Source of the DNA: Bacilli bacterium
Lineage (GTDB): Bacteria; Bacillota; Bacilli; Bacillales; Amphibacillaceae
DNA length: 49,619 bases
Reading direction: 5' to 3'
Assembly: GCA_012838505.1 (NCBI GenBank)
Contig: DUPD01000097.1
Span: 1 to 49,619 of the forward strand
The notes beneath the pieces were generated by a model. The model was not told where the DNA came from and searched no databases. It saw only the letters and a program-made list of their open reading frames with translations. Positions 1 through 8,979 of the stretch are shown piece by piece (position 1 is the first letter of the stretch; each line of letters begins with the position of its first letter). Both the position numbers and the translations under genes were made by a program.

Positions 1-1466
1 AAATTAGCCTTCAAAAATCCGAAGAACGGCTCTACATCTATTTTACGTTTACGATAGATTTCGCCTGTCTTCTTATCTGAAAGCTTTTCTCTCACATATT
101 CTTTTTGACTTTCCCATTTTGCATTCTGATATAGCCTGCGGTTCGTCCCTTCTTTCGCTTTTGTACACAATTCTCTCAAAGGACACCCTGTACAATCCTC
201 ACATTCATATACTTTAAACGTTCGTTTAAAACCATACCGATCTGTTCGGGTTGATTCATAAAGATAATTTAATTGTTTTTCATTTGGGCACACATAAGAA
301 TTTGTGTCAGAGTGATAGGTCCAATTCGCAGTATTAAAAGGATCTTCTCTAAATTTCTTCTTCTTTTCTTTCCGGTATAGATTGTAGGGGATCAGTGGGA
401 CACGCTTCCGGTTATTTAATATGTCATCATAATTTTGTTCACTTCCATAACCAGCATCGGCCACAATATATTTCGGTAATGAAAAGTAGTTTTCTTCAAT
501 TGTATCAAGAAATGGAACGAGCGTACGTGTGTCGGTCGGATTAGGAAAAAGATCATAAGCTAGAGCGTATTGGCCTTCTGTGGCGATTTGGAGATTATAG
601 CCTGCTTTCAATTGGCCATTTTGCATATAGTCGTCTTTCATACGCATAAACGTGGCATCATGATCTGTTTTCGAATAACTATTTCGTTGTTCAAATATCT
701 TCATATTCTGCTTATATTTCTCTTTTCGGACGACAAAATCCGCAAATTGTTTTCGGTAGTATTTCGGCTCTTTTCGTTCAGATCGCCATTGTTTACGATC
801 AGCTACATCTTCAGATCCTTCAATTTTTTCAGTATATGTTTCGATGGTTTTATCTAATTTTTGAGTAATTGTTTCAAGCTCATTAGTTGAAAGTTCCTCT
901 GAACTTTCCCGTTCAATCGCTGGAATAATTTCTTTTTCTAACAATTCGTCATACAGTTGATTGGATTTTGAAACTAAATTTTCACTATATTTTTCGATTG
1001 ATTTTCGCCATACAAATGTGAATTTATTGGCGCTCGCTTCTATTTTTGTACCGTCAATAAAAAGCGCTTCTTCATCAATTTGATTCGTTTCAATTAGCTT
1101 ACAACGAAATTGAACAAAACTTTGACGTAGAAGTTCTTTGACTGCAGGATTACTACGGAATCGATTAATTGAGCGATAAGTAGGCTCATAGCCTTGAGCT
1201 AGCCACATCATACGGACACTATCTTTAAGGAGAGCTTCTATTTTGCGCCCCGAAAAGACAGATTGCGTGTAGGCACACAAAATGACTTTCATCATCATAC
1301 GTGGGTGATAAGATGGACACCCTGTTTGACGCACAAAGATATCAAATGCTTCATTCGGAATACTTTCAACTAAATCATTGACCGCAAAAGCAATATCATT
1401 TTCTTGTAATTTAATTTCTAAATCTAAAGGCAAAATCACTTGATTCATGGTATAATGTTTAAACAT
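1..1466 (-). mobile_element. IS1182-family transposase, 3' end cut by window edge
   Basis: The frame stays open from an ATG at 1466 down to base 1, so the C-terminus lies outside the window. A GGAGGTG site sits five bases before the ATG. The product starts MFKHYTMNQVILPLDLE and has the IS1182/IS5-like layout. An N-terminal DUF772-like part has the HPRMMMKVILCAY stretch. The catalytic DDE part contains FIDGTKIEASANKF, VADAGYGSE and, close to the edge, VEPFFGFLK, which carries the probable catalytic Glu. A Cys cluster (YECEDCTGCPLRELC), typical of this family, is also present. No frameshift was seen in about 488 codons, so the element may be intact and active. Its right end should lie shortly after the gene, around 1500-1560; the left end is not visible. 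Confidence 0.9.
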
Positions 1467-1571
1467 AAGAGCACCTCCGTAAGTTATTGTGTCGATACTT
1501 TAATTTTACCAAAAGGTGCTCTTTTTGTTTACCCTTTTTTATCGAAATATTCAATTTATTATACATTTAAC

Positions 1572-1738
1572 AAAGCGCCCAGCCAGTGATTGGAACGGCG
1601 GGTGGCGACTCCAGTGGGAACAGCGCGAGTCCGAAAATCCTTATTGCGACACGGTAGTGGAGCAATAAAAGTTGAGGCCGTGCCCACGGAACGCGTCCAC
1701 CCAGAGTGGAAATCACGGAGTGACTTCTCTAGGTTAGT
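1572..1738. repeat. GC-rich structured intergenic element
   Basis: This block is far richer in G and C than its surroundings and has several paired segments. TTATTGC (about 1639) pairs with GCAATAA (about 1664). GGGTGG (about 1600) can pair with CCACCC (about 1697), AGTGGG with CCCAC, and TCAC with GTGA near 1715. Phrases such as GCGACTCCAGTGGGAACAGC and GAGGCCGTGCCCACGGAA look like an intergenic element that I recall as dispersed in Bacillaceae genomes; this is from memory and was not searched. It lies between the IS end and a terminator and contains no ORF. It could be a mobile palindromic unit or a structured RNA. Confidence 0.55.
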
Positions 1739-1773
1739 TAAGAAATGATCTATCTATTTAAATTTTGGTGGCA

Positions 1774-1808
1774 AAAAAAGGAATCCAGTTCAACTGAATT
1801 CCTTTTTC
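1774..1808. terminator. bidirectional intrinsic terminator
   Basis: The stem AAAAAGGAATCCAGTT / AACTGAATTCCTTTTT has a single mismatch and a tiny loop, with A and T runs on the two sides. It would stop leftward transcription of the NERD-HRDC gene and any rightward transcription from the structured element. Confidence 0.85.
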
Positions 1809-1839
1809 ATTTTAGCTGAGTTTTGTCCCAGCCTCTTTT

Positions 1840-2856
1840 TTAATTTTGATTGATAATTGCCAAAATTTCTTCTCCATAGTCTTTGGCTTTTTTGGGACCA
1901 ATCCCTTCAACCTTTAACAACATTTCAATTGTCTTTGGTCGCTCAGTTATTAAACCATCCAAGGTTTTATTAGTAAAAATATAGAATGGCTTGATCTCAA
2001 GCGTTCTTGATTTCTCCAATCGATATTTAGTTAATTTCTCTCTTAGTTCATCATCGGATAATTTTTCTTCCGTAATAATAATTTTGTCCTTTGGATTTTC
2101 TTTAACTTCAATATAATATGATTCCAGATTAATTTGTTTTTCTTGAGCATTTTCTTTTAATACCTCTGCAATTTGATGTAACTTGTGATCTAACATATAC
2201 ACTGGTGATTCTTGCGTTAATTTTTCAGCTAAAAATGATTTAATTTGATCATGGCGAATAATACTAGACTTTAATTGTTTTGAGGCTTTTTTTGATATGT
2301 CTATAATCGTTTTCGGATTCGCAAAGGTGACGACATAGTATACTGGACAACGTTTAATCAGTCCCTTGTCTTTTAATAGTTTCTCTAGAATAGCGACATG
2401 CCTTTCTGCCTGATTAACCGGACTATACATACCTTCCTTACGAACAATCCGATTATTTCTTCGAATCACTCGTATAAACTCTTCTCTTTCAGTTACTTCA
2501 ATATCACCAATTAACTTCTTTACTTCAATAACAAGAATAAACTTATGTGTAATCACTACAAAATCTAACTGAGCTGTATATTCTCCAACTTCTAAATAGA
2601 GGTCATGCAAAATAATTGAAGGAATCATCGAATGCTGTAATTCAAACATGACACTTTTTTCTCCTGAGTGACCGATCGAAAATAACTTTAAATGTTCGTT
2701 TACTTTTTTTAGATCAATAGTTGTATCCTTACTAGTTGATAACTGCGTCAAATGGTCAATCATCAAATTACTTTCATCAATACCTTTAAAAACAATTGGC
2801 TCTTTAATATCTCTTCTTTCTGTCAGGATATTGAATGCATTTTTGAAAAATGACAT
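1840..2856 (-). CDS. NERD nuclease-related domain plus HRDC domain protein
   Basis: This 338-residue cytoplasmic protein has no signal peptide. Residues about 63-180 match the NERD domain, a PD-(D/E)XK-like fold. It opens with GHSGEKSV and has the metal-site pattern AQLDFVVI followed by LVIEVKK (Asp near 98, Glu-x-Lys near 111). The last 75 residues (ELREKLTKYRLEKSR to the helix-hairpin-like VEGIGPKKAKDYG) form an HRDC domain, a nucleic-acid binding module of RecQ helicases. The same pairing occurs on some RecQ-like and stand-alone Bacillus proteins. The start is set by AGGAGCTGAGATT before the ATG. The likely role is DNA processing or repair, but substrate and partners are unknown. It is monocistronic, ending at the terminator near 1790. 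Confidence 0.85.
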   Translation of the reverse strand: MSFFKNAFNILTERRDIKEPIVFKGIDESNLMIDHLTQLSTSKDTTIDLKKVNEHLKLFSIGHSGEKSVMFELQHSMIPSIILHDLYLEVGEYTAQLDFVVITHKFILVIEVKKLIGDIEVTEREEFIRVIRRNNRIVRKEGMYSPVNQAERHVAILEKLLKDKGLIKRCPVYYVVTFANPKTIIDISKKASKQLKSSIIRHDQIKSFLAEKLTQESPVYMLDHKLHQIAEVLKENAQEKQINLESYYIEVKENPKDKIIITEEKLSDDELREKLTKYRLEKSRTLEIKPFYIFTNKTLDGLITERPKTIEMLLKVEGIGPKKAKDYGEEILAIINQN

Positions 2857-3106
2857 AATCTCAGCTCCTAAATGTGTTTATCTTACTTTATTATAACAAA
2901 AATAGAATTAATATGGCTATTGTCTAGGAACTAATACTTAAGTTTTGAATTAAATTTGAATGGCGCATCAGACCGAGGCTATTTCCGATGTCTTAATATG
3001 AGGATTAGTTGAAAAATTGATTGCATTAGATTCGATAAATCATCTTAGCGTCTAATCGTTAACCTTAGTTCAACTTTTCACAGTTAAGGGGATAGATTAA
3101 CAAAAT

Positions 3107-3153
3107 AAAAGCGTCAGCACTTAATGACGAAAACGTCGCGCTGACACTTTTTT
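3107..3153 (-). terminator. terminator of first pspC copy
   Basis: The outer stem GTCAGC / GCTGAC, with an inner stem GACG / CGTC, is followed on both sides by A/T runs. It lies just after the first PspC stop codon. The remaining gap (2857-3106) contains only short weak pairings, such as AGTTGAA with TTCAACT, and no gene that I recognise. Confidence 0.8.
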
Positions 3154-3165
3154 TAACAAATAGAT

Positions 3166-3336
3166 TTAATATTCAGGCAAGTATAAAGCTAAAATAATGT
3201 AAAGGATGATCGATGGTGAAACAAAAATAAAAAGCAACCTGACTGCAAGCGACGAAATACCTAAGTATTCAGCGATTCCACCACATACTCCGGCAAAAAC
3301 CTGATCCGTTGTTGACTTACATAATGATCTTTTCAT
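3166..3336 (-). CDS. PspC-domain small membrane protein, copy 1
   Basis: This 56-residue protein starts at the ATG preceded by GGAGGG with four bases between. An ATG four codons further upstream overlaps that ribosome binding site and is not used. The sequence follows the PspC pattern: a basic start (MKRSLCKS), the conserved DQVFAGVCGGIAEYLGI, and one C-terminal hydrophobic segment (LLFIFVSPSIILYIILALYL). PspC proteins sit in the membrane and are linked to envelope stress, but the role of these short stand-alone forms is not settled. A second copy at 5112-5282 differs at only a few residues. Confidence 0.88.
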   Translation of the reverse strand: MKRSLCKSTTDQVFAGVCGGIAEYLGISSLAVRLLFIFVSPSIILYIILALYLPEY

Positions 3337-3385
3337 AGTTCCCTCCATATCATTCCTTTATTAATAAACTTATTTCTTTCCTAAT

Positions 3386-3404
3386 TTTATTATAACAAAT
3401 ACAG
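3386..3404 (-). promoter_or_regulatory. duplicated upstream region with -10-like box of pspC copy 1
   Basis: Read on the minus strand, GTTATAATAAAATTAGG carries a perfect TATAAT. The same stretch, together with the spacer down to the gene, recurs before copy 2 at about 5318-5343. The duplication therefore took the -10 region with it. The sequence further upstream differs between the copies, so the -35 regions differ. Confidence 0.5.
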
Positions 3405-3557
3405 GGGTAATATAGGTATTTTGTAATCAATACCCTCCTTCGCCATTATTGTGGTATTAAAAGGAAGCCGATTCCTAACAAGTAACATTCATCTTTTGTC
3501 GAATCATGACGATAACATAAGTAAGTACAAAATTTTTTCTGTAGGAGGAAGATAACG

Positions 3558-5024
3558 ATGAACGAAGTCACACAACTTAAAATGTCGGACTTAAAAAAGA
3601 AGAATATTTTAGCATTAGTTGCTTTTGGCATTTCGATTATAAGTGCTCTTTCATTATCATTAATTGATGGAGAAACATTAAAAGCACTATACTATGGTTC
3701 AGAAGTTGTTCTATTAATATTAGCCTTTTGGTTAATGCGAAATATTATTAAAAAAGATGCCTTGTACCCATACTTTTTAATTCTCGTTGCATATATTTAC
3801 ACCATTGCAGGTATTCCGTTATTTGGAAGTAACTTTTCATTTATAGTGATCATTTTCTTTTTACTATTCCTATCAACAGTTCATTTAATGAAAAGTGCAT
3901 TCTTTATCGGCTTTGTATCTGGTGCGATTGGACTTATTTTAAATAGTATCTTAGCACCTACTGAACTCGCATATGTAGCAGATAACCTAACACTGACATT
4001 AGCTACATATATATTAGCCGCTACCTTAGCATTAATTCTGATTCATTTAAATAATAAACAACAGCAACATCTTGAAACAATCTTAATTAAGAGCGAAGAA
4101 GATAAGCAAGAAAAAGAAGAATCACGTGCTAGACTAGAGCAACACGTGAGCGATATCATAGCTAACATTTCCAACATGAACACTAATGTACAAAGCAATC
4201 TGCAATCACAAAGTGAAATCACGATTGCAATCAACGAAATAGCAACGGGTAGTTCGGATCAAGCTGAGAAAATTACGGATATTAATGAAAATGCACAACA
4301 TACATTAGACCAAACAAATACAATGACCGATCAAACAAAAGAACTAAAACATAATTTCAAAAAATCAACTGAAACAGCAACTAGAGGTCATGCATTATCA
4401 GATGACTTATTCACTAATACAACTCAACTGCTTCAATACTTTAAAGAAATGAGTGAATCATTTAATCTACTATCAACAAAAATAAGTGAAACAAACACGT
4501 TTTCAGAAAGTATCATCGATGTTAGTCAACAAACAAACCTCTTAGCTTTAAATGCATCCATTGAAGCGGCTAGAGCTGGTGAGGCAGGAAAAGGATTCTC
4601 TGTTGTCGCTGAGGAAATAAGAAAACTTGCTGAAAGTACGAATGAAGCGGCTGAAAAAATAACAAATAACCTCAATGAAGTAAATGAAACACATCAATTT
4701 ACACTTGAAAAAATGAATGAAAACTTAACGATGAATCAAGATAACTTGACTAAAACAGACCAGGTTAATCAATCATTTGCTGAGTTATCAAGCCATTTAG
4801 AATCATTAAATGAGCAGTTTACCTACTTTGAAGAGATCGTTTTAAGTGTTGAGCGTGATTCCAATCAAGTCAGCATTGCCACGAATGAACTTGCTGCAAT
4901 TATTGAACAATCTTCTGCCAACTTAGAAGAAATGAGTGCAACTATTGAAACATTGAACCAACAAAATCACGCTCTTGCACAAGAAATGGAACGTACCGAC
5001 CAAGTTGCTAAGAGTATCATTTGA
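3558..5024 (+). CDS. methyl-accepting chemotaxis protein with multi-pass membrane input region
   Basis: This 488-residue receptor is preceded by GTAGGAGGAAGATAACG. Residues about 18-170 form roughly six hydrophobic helices with almost no extracellular loop, so the sensor is a membrane-embedded bundle and not a periplasmic-type ligand domain. No HAMP domain is evident. From about residue 175 to the end it is a long coiled coil with the MCP signalling tip [20 protein letters not shown] near 323-342, the CheA/CheW contact hairpin. Methylation-type Glu/Gln-rich helices flank the tip. It is monocistronic and flanked by the two pspC copies. The signal sensed cannot be read from the sequence; membrane potential, lipid or a small hydrophobic molecule are possible. 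Confidence 0.92.
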   Translation: MNEVTQLKMSDLKKKNILALVAFGISIISALSLSLIDGETLKALYYGSEVVLLILAFWLMRNIIKKDALYPYFLILVAYIYTIAGIPLFGSNFSFIVIIFFLLFLSTVHLMKSAFFIGFVSGAIGLILNSILAPTELAYVADNLTLTLATYILAATLALILIHLNNKQQQHLETILIKSEEDKQEKEESRARLEQHVSDIIANISNMNTNVQSNLQSQSEITIAINEIATGSSDQAEKITDINENAQHTLDQTNTMTDQTKELKHNFKKSTETATRGHALSDDLFTNTTQLLQYFKEMSESFNLLSTKISETNTFSESIIDVSQQTNLLALNASIEAARAGEAGKGFSVVAEEIRKLAESTNEAAEKITNNLNEVNETHQFTLEKMNENLTMNQDNLTKTDQVNQSFAELSSHLESLNEQFTYFEEIVLSVERDSNQVSIATNELAAIIEQSSANLEEMSATIETLNQQNHALAQEMERTDQVAKSII

Positions 5025-5053
5025 TTCGATCGACAGTACGGATAAAATAAATA

Positions 5054-5098
5054 GAGAGAATAGAAACAGGTTTTCACACCTCGTTTTATTCTCTCATT
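5054..5098. terminator. bidirectional terminator between MCP gene and pspC copy 2
   Basis: GAGAGAATA and an inner AGGT pair with ACCT and TATTCTCTC, and T-rich tails are present in both directions. It serves the convergent chemoreceptor and second pspC genes. Confidence 0.85.
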
Positions 5099-5111
5099 TT
5101 TGTTTGACAAT

Positions 5112-5282
5112 TTAATCATCAGGCAAGTATAAAGCTAAAATAATGTAAAGGATGATCGATGGTGAAACAAAAATAAAAAGCAACCTGACTGCAAGCGAAG
5201 ATATACCTAAGTATTCAGCGATTCCACCACATACTCCGGCAAAAACCTGATCCGTTGACGACTTACACAATGATCTTTTCAT
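5112..5282 (-). CDS. PspC-domain small membrane protein, copy 2
   Basis: This 56-residue protein is nearly identical to the one at 3166-3336. Both share MKRSLCKS, the GVCGGIAEYLGI core and the terminal hydrophobic helix; the copies differ mainly in STTDQ/SSTDQ and in the last two residues (EY versus DD). The ribosome binding site GGAGGG and the choice of the inner ATG are the same. Identity continues into the 5' region as far as about 5343, so this is a recent segmental duplication of roughly 230 bases that includes expression signals. The copies lie in the same direction on each side of the chemoreceptor gene. Confidence 0.88.
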   Translation of the reverse strand: MKRSLCKSSTDQVFAGVCGGIAEYLGISSLAVRLLFIFVSPSIILYIILALYLPDD

Positions 5283-5427
5283 AGTTCCCTCCATATCGTT
5301 CCTTTATTAATCAACTTATTTCTTTCCTAATTTTATTATAACAATATTTTCTCGAAATAATTGTTGAATAATTATTCACTGTGAAGTATAATTATAATAA
5401 TTAGTAAAACGGACAGGGGAGATTCCT

Positions 5428-6774
5428 ATGAAGACAAAGAATGTAATCATTATTGGGGCGGCAGGTAGAGACTTTCACAATTTTAATACGTATTATCGTA
5501 ATGATGCTAATTATAATGTAGTTGCTTTCACAGCAGCTCAAATTCCTGATATAGATGGACGAGAGTATCCAAAAGAATTAGCTGGAGACTTGTACCCTGA
5601 GGGGATTCCAATATTTGCACAAGGACAATTACCAGATTTAATTAAAAAATTCAAAGTTGATGAATGTGTCTTCTCATTTAGTGATATTAGCTACCAAGAT
5701 GTGATGGGAATTGGAGCGATTGTTAACTCAGCAGGCGCTGACTTCAAACTACTCGGTCCAAATCAGACGATGTTAAAAAGCAATAAACCAGTCATCTCAG
5801 TCACGGCTGTTCGGACTGGAACAGGTAAAAGCCAAACATCGAGAAAGATTATTGAGACGCTAATGGCACAAGGTCTAAAAGTTGTAGCAATTAGACACCC
5901 GATGCCTTATGGTGATTTAGCAGCACAACGTGTCCAACGTTTCGCCACGATTGAAGATTTAGAAAAACACCATTGCACAATCGAAGAAATGGAAGAATAC
6001 GAACCACACGTATCAAGAGGTAATATCGTTTACGCAGGCGTTGATTATGAAGCGATTTTAACTGCAGCAGAAAATGATCCTGATGGTTGTGACGTCATTG
6101 TTTGGGACGGAGGAAATAATGACTTTTCTTTCTATAAACCAGATTTGGCAATTACCGTCTTAGACCCACACCGCCCAGGACATGAGCTTCAATACTATCC
6201 TGGCGAAGTATGTTTAAGAACAACTGATGTTGCAATTATTAATAAGGTCGATAGTGCAACAGCTGAAGCGATTAAAATTGTTGAAAATAATATCAAAACG
6301 GCAAATCCAAGTAGTCTGATCGTAAAAGCTGAATCGACAATAACGGTCGATCAACCAGAACTGATTAAAGGAAAGCGGGTTCTAATCGTTGAAGATGGAC
6401 CGACACTCACTCACGGTGAAATGAAAATTGGTGCTGGAACAGTTGCAGCCCAACGGCTTGGGGCGGCAGAAATTGTTGACCCGTCACCATATCTTGTTGG
6501 AAGTTTAAAAGAAACATTCGCTAAATATCCACACATTGAAAACCTAGTCCCAGCGATGGGTTATGGTGAGAAACAGTTGAAAGATTTAGAAGCAACAATT
6601 AACAATACTGATTGTGATGCAGTGATTATTGGAACGCCGATCGATTTATCACGTGTAATTAAAATTAATAAGCCGACTGCTCGAATTCATTACGATTTAA
6701 ATGAAGTCGATGGACCAAGCTTAGATACAGTATTAACAGATTTTATTAACAAACACCAAGTTGAACTTATATAA
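5428..6774 (+). CDS. cyclic 2,3-diphosphoglycerate synthetase-like GTPase (COG2403 type)
   Basis: This 448-residue cytoplasmic protein follows a GGGGAGATTCCT site. Its N-terminal 120 residues resemble a nucleotide-binding Rossmann-like fold (NVIIIGAAGRDFHNFN). At about 128-137 lies a P-loop, AVRTGTGKSQTSRK, with later DVIVWDGGNNDF and INKVD segments, the last resembling the NKxD guanine-recognition motif. This arrangement is that of the archaeal cyclic 2,3-diphosphoglycerate synthetase family and its bacterial relatives annotated as predicted GTPases. Whether bacterial members make cyclic DPG, an osmolyte-like compound of methanogens, is unknown to me. The gene stands alone, ends at a strong terminator and has no related neighbour, so family membership is firm but the reaction is not. 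Confidence 0.8.
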   Translation: MKTKNVIIIGAAGRDFHNFNTYYRNDANYNVVAFTAAQIPDIDGREYPKELAGDLYPEGIPIFAQGQLPDLIKKFKVDECVFSFSDISYQDVMGIGAIVNSAGADFKLLGPNQTMLKSNKPVISVTAVRTGTGKSQTSRKIIETLMAQGLKVVAIRHPMPYGDLAAQRVQRFATIEDLEKHHCTIEEMEEYEPHVSRGNIVYAGVDYEAILTAAENDPDGCDVIVWDGGNNDFSFYKPDLAITVLDPHRPGHELQYYPGEVCLRTTDVAIINKVDSATAEAIKIVENNIKTANPSSLIVKAESTITVDQPELIKGKRVLIVEDGPTLTHGEMKIGAGTVAAQRLGAAEIVDPSPYLVGSLKETFAKYPHIENLVPAMGYGEKQLKDLEATINNTDCDAVIIGTPIDLSRVIKINKPTARIHYDLNEVDGPSLDTVLTDFINKHQVELI

Positions 6775-6782
6775 ATAACATT

Positions 6783-6831
6783 AAAACAGGCACCGCTCCT
6801 TCCAATTAGGAAGAAAGCAGTGCCTGTTTTA
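6783..6831. terminator. bidirectional terminator
   Basis: AAAACAGGCAC pairs with GTGCCTGTTTT and an inner CTTCC pairs with GGAAG, with T runs both ways. It sits between the convergent GTPase and M20 genes. Confidence 0.9.
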
Positions 6832-6841
6832 TTTCATTAAC

Positions 6842-8050
6842 TTACTCTAACGACTTCTTTTGCGCCAAAGCTTGTTTATGATCCTGTTTCACTTTATCTA
6901 ATAAATCTTTGTCGGTTAATAATCGATAACCGGTCAATGCAAGTGCTTTAGCACCAGTAATAATCGCTTGATCACCTTGCTCTGATTTAGCCGCTTCACG
7001 GAACTCTACCGTATGACCCGCTAAATCATCTGGACCAATTTTAATGCCACCATGGGCTGTCGGGACTTCATAACTAATATTACCTGCATCTGTTGAATCT
7101 TTTCCTTTTCTTTTTTCTACTATAACGTCTTCACCAACAGCCGTTAATGCTTCAGCTAAAACTTGATCTAAAGCTGGCGTAGGAACTAAATCTTTCACTA
7201 CATTTTGGAATCGTTCAATAATAACTTTTGCTCCTGTTGCAAGTGCAGCTCCTTTTGCAATCGCCCGAACCTTTTCAGCTATTTCTTCTGTCTTCTTCCA
7301 TGACTCCGCTCGAATATAAAAACGAGCTGATGCAAATTCAGGAATAATATTCGGTGCATCGCCACCATGAGTAATAATACCATGAATTCGAACGTCGTCC
7401 GGTAGTTGCTGGCGCAGTGCACTAATGCCATTAAACAATTGAATGACCGCATCTAACGCATTGACCCCTAGATGTGGTGCACCAGAAGCGTGTGCAGGCT
7501 TACCATAAAACTTAAAATCAAGCGGATCAACCGCAAGTGATTCGGGGGTTAATCCTGTTTTACCACCCGGATGAAGCATAAGTGCCACATCAACATCTTT
7601 TAAAAACCCTTGATCAGCAAAACTCCCTTTTGCACTACCATTTGGACCGCCTTCTTCTGCGGGCGTCCCTAACACAACGACTCTCCCGCCCGTATCATCA
7701 ATCAATTCACCTAACGCAATCGCAGCCGCGACACTAAGCGTCCCAATAATATTATGTCCACAAGCATGACCTAAACCAGGCAATGCATCATATTCCGCTA
7801 GATATGCAATGGTTGGACCTGGCTTACCACTTTCCCTCACTGCATAAAAGGCAGTTTCGTGACCAGCAACCCCTTTTTCAACTTCAAAACCCGCATTAAT
7901 TAAGTTTTTACTATGCAAATCACATGCAAAATACTCCTCATTTCCGATTTCAGGATTATCATGAATTTTGTGACTCGTTTCAACATACAACTCTTTGCCC
8001 TCATCAATCGATTGAAACAAACGCTCTTTTACACCATTAACAACTGCCAT
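6842..8050 (-). CDS. M20-family amidohydrolase / aminoacylase-like peptidase
   Basis: This 402-residue cytoplasmic zinc hydrolase starts after AAGGAGGATTTTAAA. The metal-site motif EYDALPGLGHACGHN falls at about residues 85-99. It is followed by the catalytic-base region GTPAEEGG and by HASGAPHLGVNALDAV from the dimerisation lid. The length matches the M20D subgroup (amidohydrolases such as AbgB/PM20D2-like enzymes), which removes acyl or aminobenzoyl groups from amino acids or cleaves dipeptides. It lies 30 bases after a broken metQ-like gene that is itself behind a SAM riboswitch. The original unit may therefore have taken up and deacylated a methionine derivative; the substrate is inferred from context only. 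Confidence 0.85.
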   Translation of the reverse strand: MAVVNGVKERLFQSIDEGKELYVETSHKIHDNPEIGNEEYFACDLHSKNLINAGFEVEKGVAGHETAFYAVRESGKPGPTIAYLAEYDALPGLGHACGHNIIGTLSVAAAIALGELIDDTGGRVVVLGTPAEEGGPNGSAKGSFADQGFLKDVDVALMLHPGGKTGLTPESLAVDPLDFKFYGKPAHASGAPHLGVNALDAVIQLFNGISALRQQLPDDVRIHGIITHGGDAPNIIPEFASARFYIRAESWKKTEEIAEKVRAIAKGAALATGAKVIIERFQNVVKDLVPTPALDQVLAEALTAVGEDVIVEKRKGKDSTDAGNISYEVPTAHGGIKIGPDDLAGHTVEFREAAKSEQGDQAIITGAKALALTGYRLLTDKDLLDKVKQDHKQALAQKKSLE

Positions 8051-8080
8051 TTTAAAATCCTCCTTATGATCTTTAAAAAA

Positions 8081-8585
8081 TTATTCACCTTGCTTTAAAT
8101 CTTCAAATAACTTCTCAATCTCTTCATCTGATAGTTTAATAATATAAGAGCCTCGATTCGTGTCCTTGGAGATTACTTCCTCAATATCAGGTTCTTGATA
8201 AAGCTCAACAATTTTTTGTACACTTCATTATCTTCCGCTTTAGCCGCGATTAGATTTATATATGGATAAACACTTTCATCTTCTCCTGACTCCCGGAAAA
8301 TAGGATCTTCAGCAAGATCAAAACCTGCTTGCCCTGCAACCCCATTATTAATAATTGAGCCTGTAACATCCCCGTGAAAAGCGAACCTGTTGCTTTTCGG
8401 AACGAATTAACGCTCAAACTAAGGATCTGTGATTAAACTTCCCGCGTGTACAAATAAAGTCAATATGGATAGTGAACAGCCCATCTTTCTTACCATACCA
8501 ACGTATACTTGCACATTTTGATCTGCGAAAGTTGAGTAATCAATTAACTCTCCCCCTACTTAAACACTTATTTATCACTCAGCAA
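8081..8585 (-). pseudogene. decayed MetQ/NlpA-type binding protein gene
   Basis: On the minus strand, 8220-8370 encodes DVTGSIINNGVAGQAGFDLA and then YPYINLIAAKAED. This matches the closing half of MetQ lipoproteins (...INGNYALDAG... NLVVVRAED). One base is missing in an A-run near 8215. After the resulting frame change the reading continues VELYQEPDIEEVISKD to a TAA at 8081, which is the normal MetQ C-terminal helix. Upstream of 8370 the sequence has several stops and no recognisable lipobox. A GGGGGAG near 8548 may mark the former start area. The gene cannot give a full binding protein and no ABC partner genes remain beside it. It lies directly downstream of a SAM riboswitch, as expected of a methionine uptake gene. 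Confidence 0.8.
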
Positions 8586-8588
8586 CAA

Positions 8589-8625
8589 AAAATCCCTTCT
8601 TTTCGTGTGATGAAAAGAAGGGATT
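8589..8625 (-). terminator. riboswitch expression-platform terminator
   Basis: AAATCCCTTCTTTT pairs with GAAAAGAAGGGATTTTTT as read on the minus strand. This strong stem with a U-run lies directly after the SAM aptamer. It would form when SAM is bound and stop transcription before the metQ remnant and the M20 gene. Confidence 0.9.
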
Positions 8626-8647
8626 CTCAGAATATATAAGAAACCGT

Positions 8648-8762
8648 CCTTTCTCATCTTTCAAATGCACTCAGCACTTGTAGGAATTGGCACAGTATTC
8701 ATCGTGAATCTGTTGCCGAGATATCATAGGGCCTAGTCCCTCCATCTCTCTAGATAAGAAAA
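8648..8762 (-). promoter_or_regulatory. SAM-I (S-box) riboswitch aptamer
   Basis: On the minus strand the conserved S-box blocks appear in order. They are CTTATCTAGAGAGATGGAGG, GGACTAGGCCCTATGA, CTCGGCAACA, GTGCCAATTCCTACAAG and GAAAGATGAG. The first and last form the P1 closing stem (CTTATC with GATGAG). The kink-turn and the pseudoknot segments are present. Together with the terminator at 8589-8625 this is a complete off-switch responding to S-adenosylmethionine. Its target gene is broken, but the intact M20 gene downstream may still be under its control. Confidence 0.96.
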
Positions 8763-8979
8763 TGACAAACTATTTAGTTTTTAAAAAAATATGTAAAACC
8801 AATTATATACGGATAAAAAATAAAGTCAACTGTTTTTTTCAGAATTTTAAATACCCTTTTGAAAATTTAAATAATTAAGATAGTTATATTTCAAACTTAT
8901 CAGAATGACAACAACCAATTTTAATTGTTTAGCTAAGCTAAAATCGGGATATCAAAGTAATCCGGGTCAAAGCGCATCT
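8763..8979. other. AT-rich intergenic region, no gene seen
   Basis: This stretch is very AT-rich and lies upstream of the riboswitch, where its promoter should be. No ORF or clear hairpin was found. Confidence 0.5.

Noticed and set aside
570-857. Rightward 95-codon frame inside the transposase region
   Set aside because: It is the reverse-strand shadow of the transposase frame, which is open across this stretch and has all family motifs.
3460-3480. GCCGATTC as a SigD (motility) promoter for the chemoreceptor gene
   Set aside because: The expected TAAA at 15 bases upstream is absent, so the match is only half a promoter.
3446-3631. Leftward 61-codon frame before the chemoreceptor gene
   Set aside because: It overlaps the chemoreceptor start and ribosome binding site and has no site of its own.
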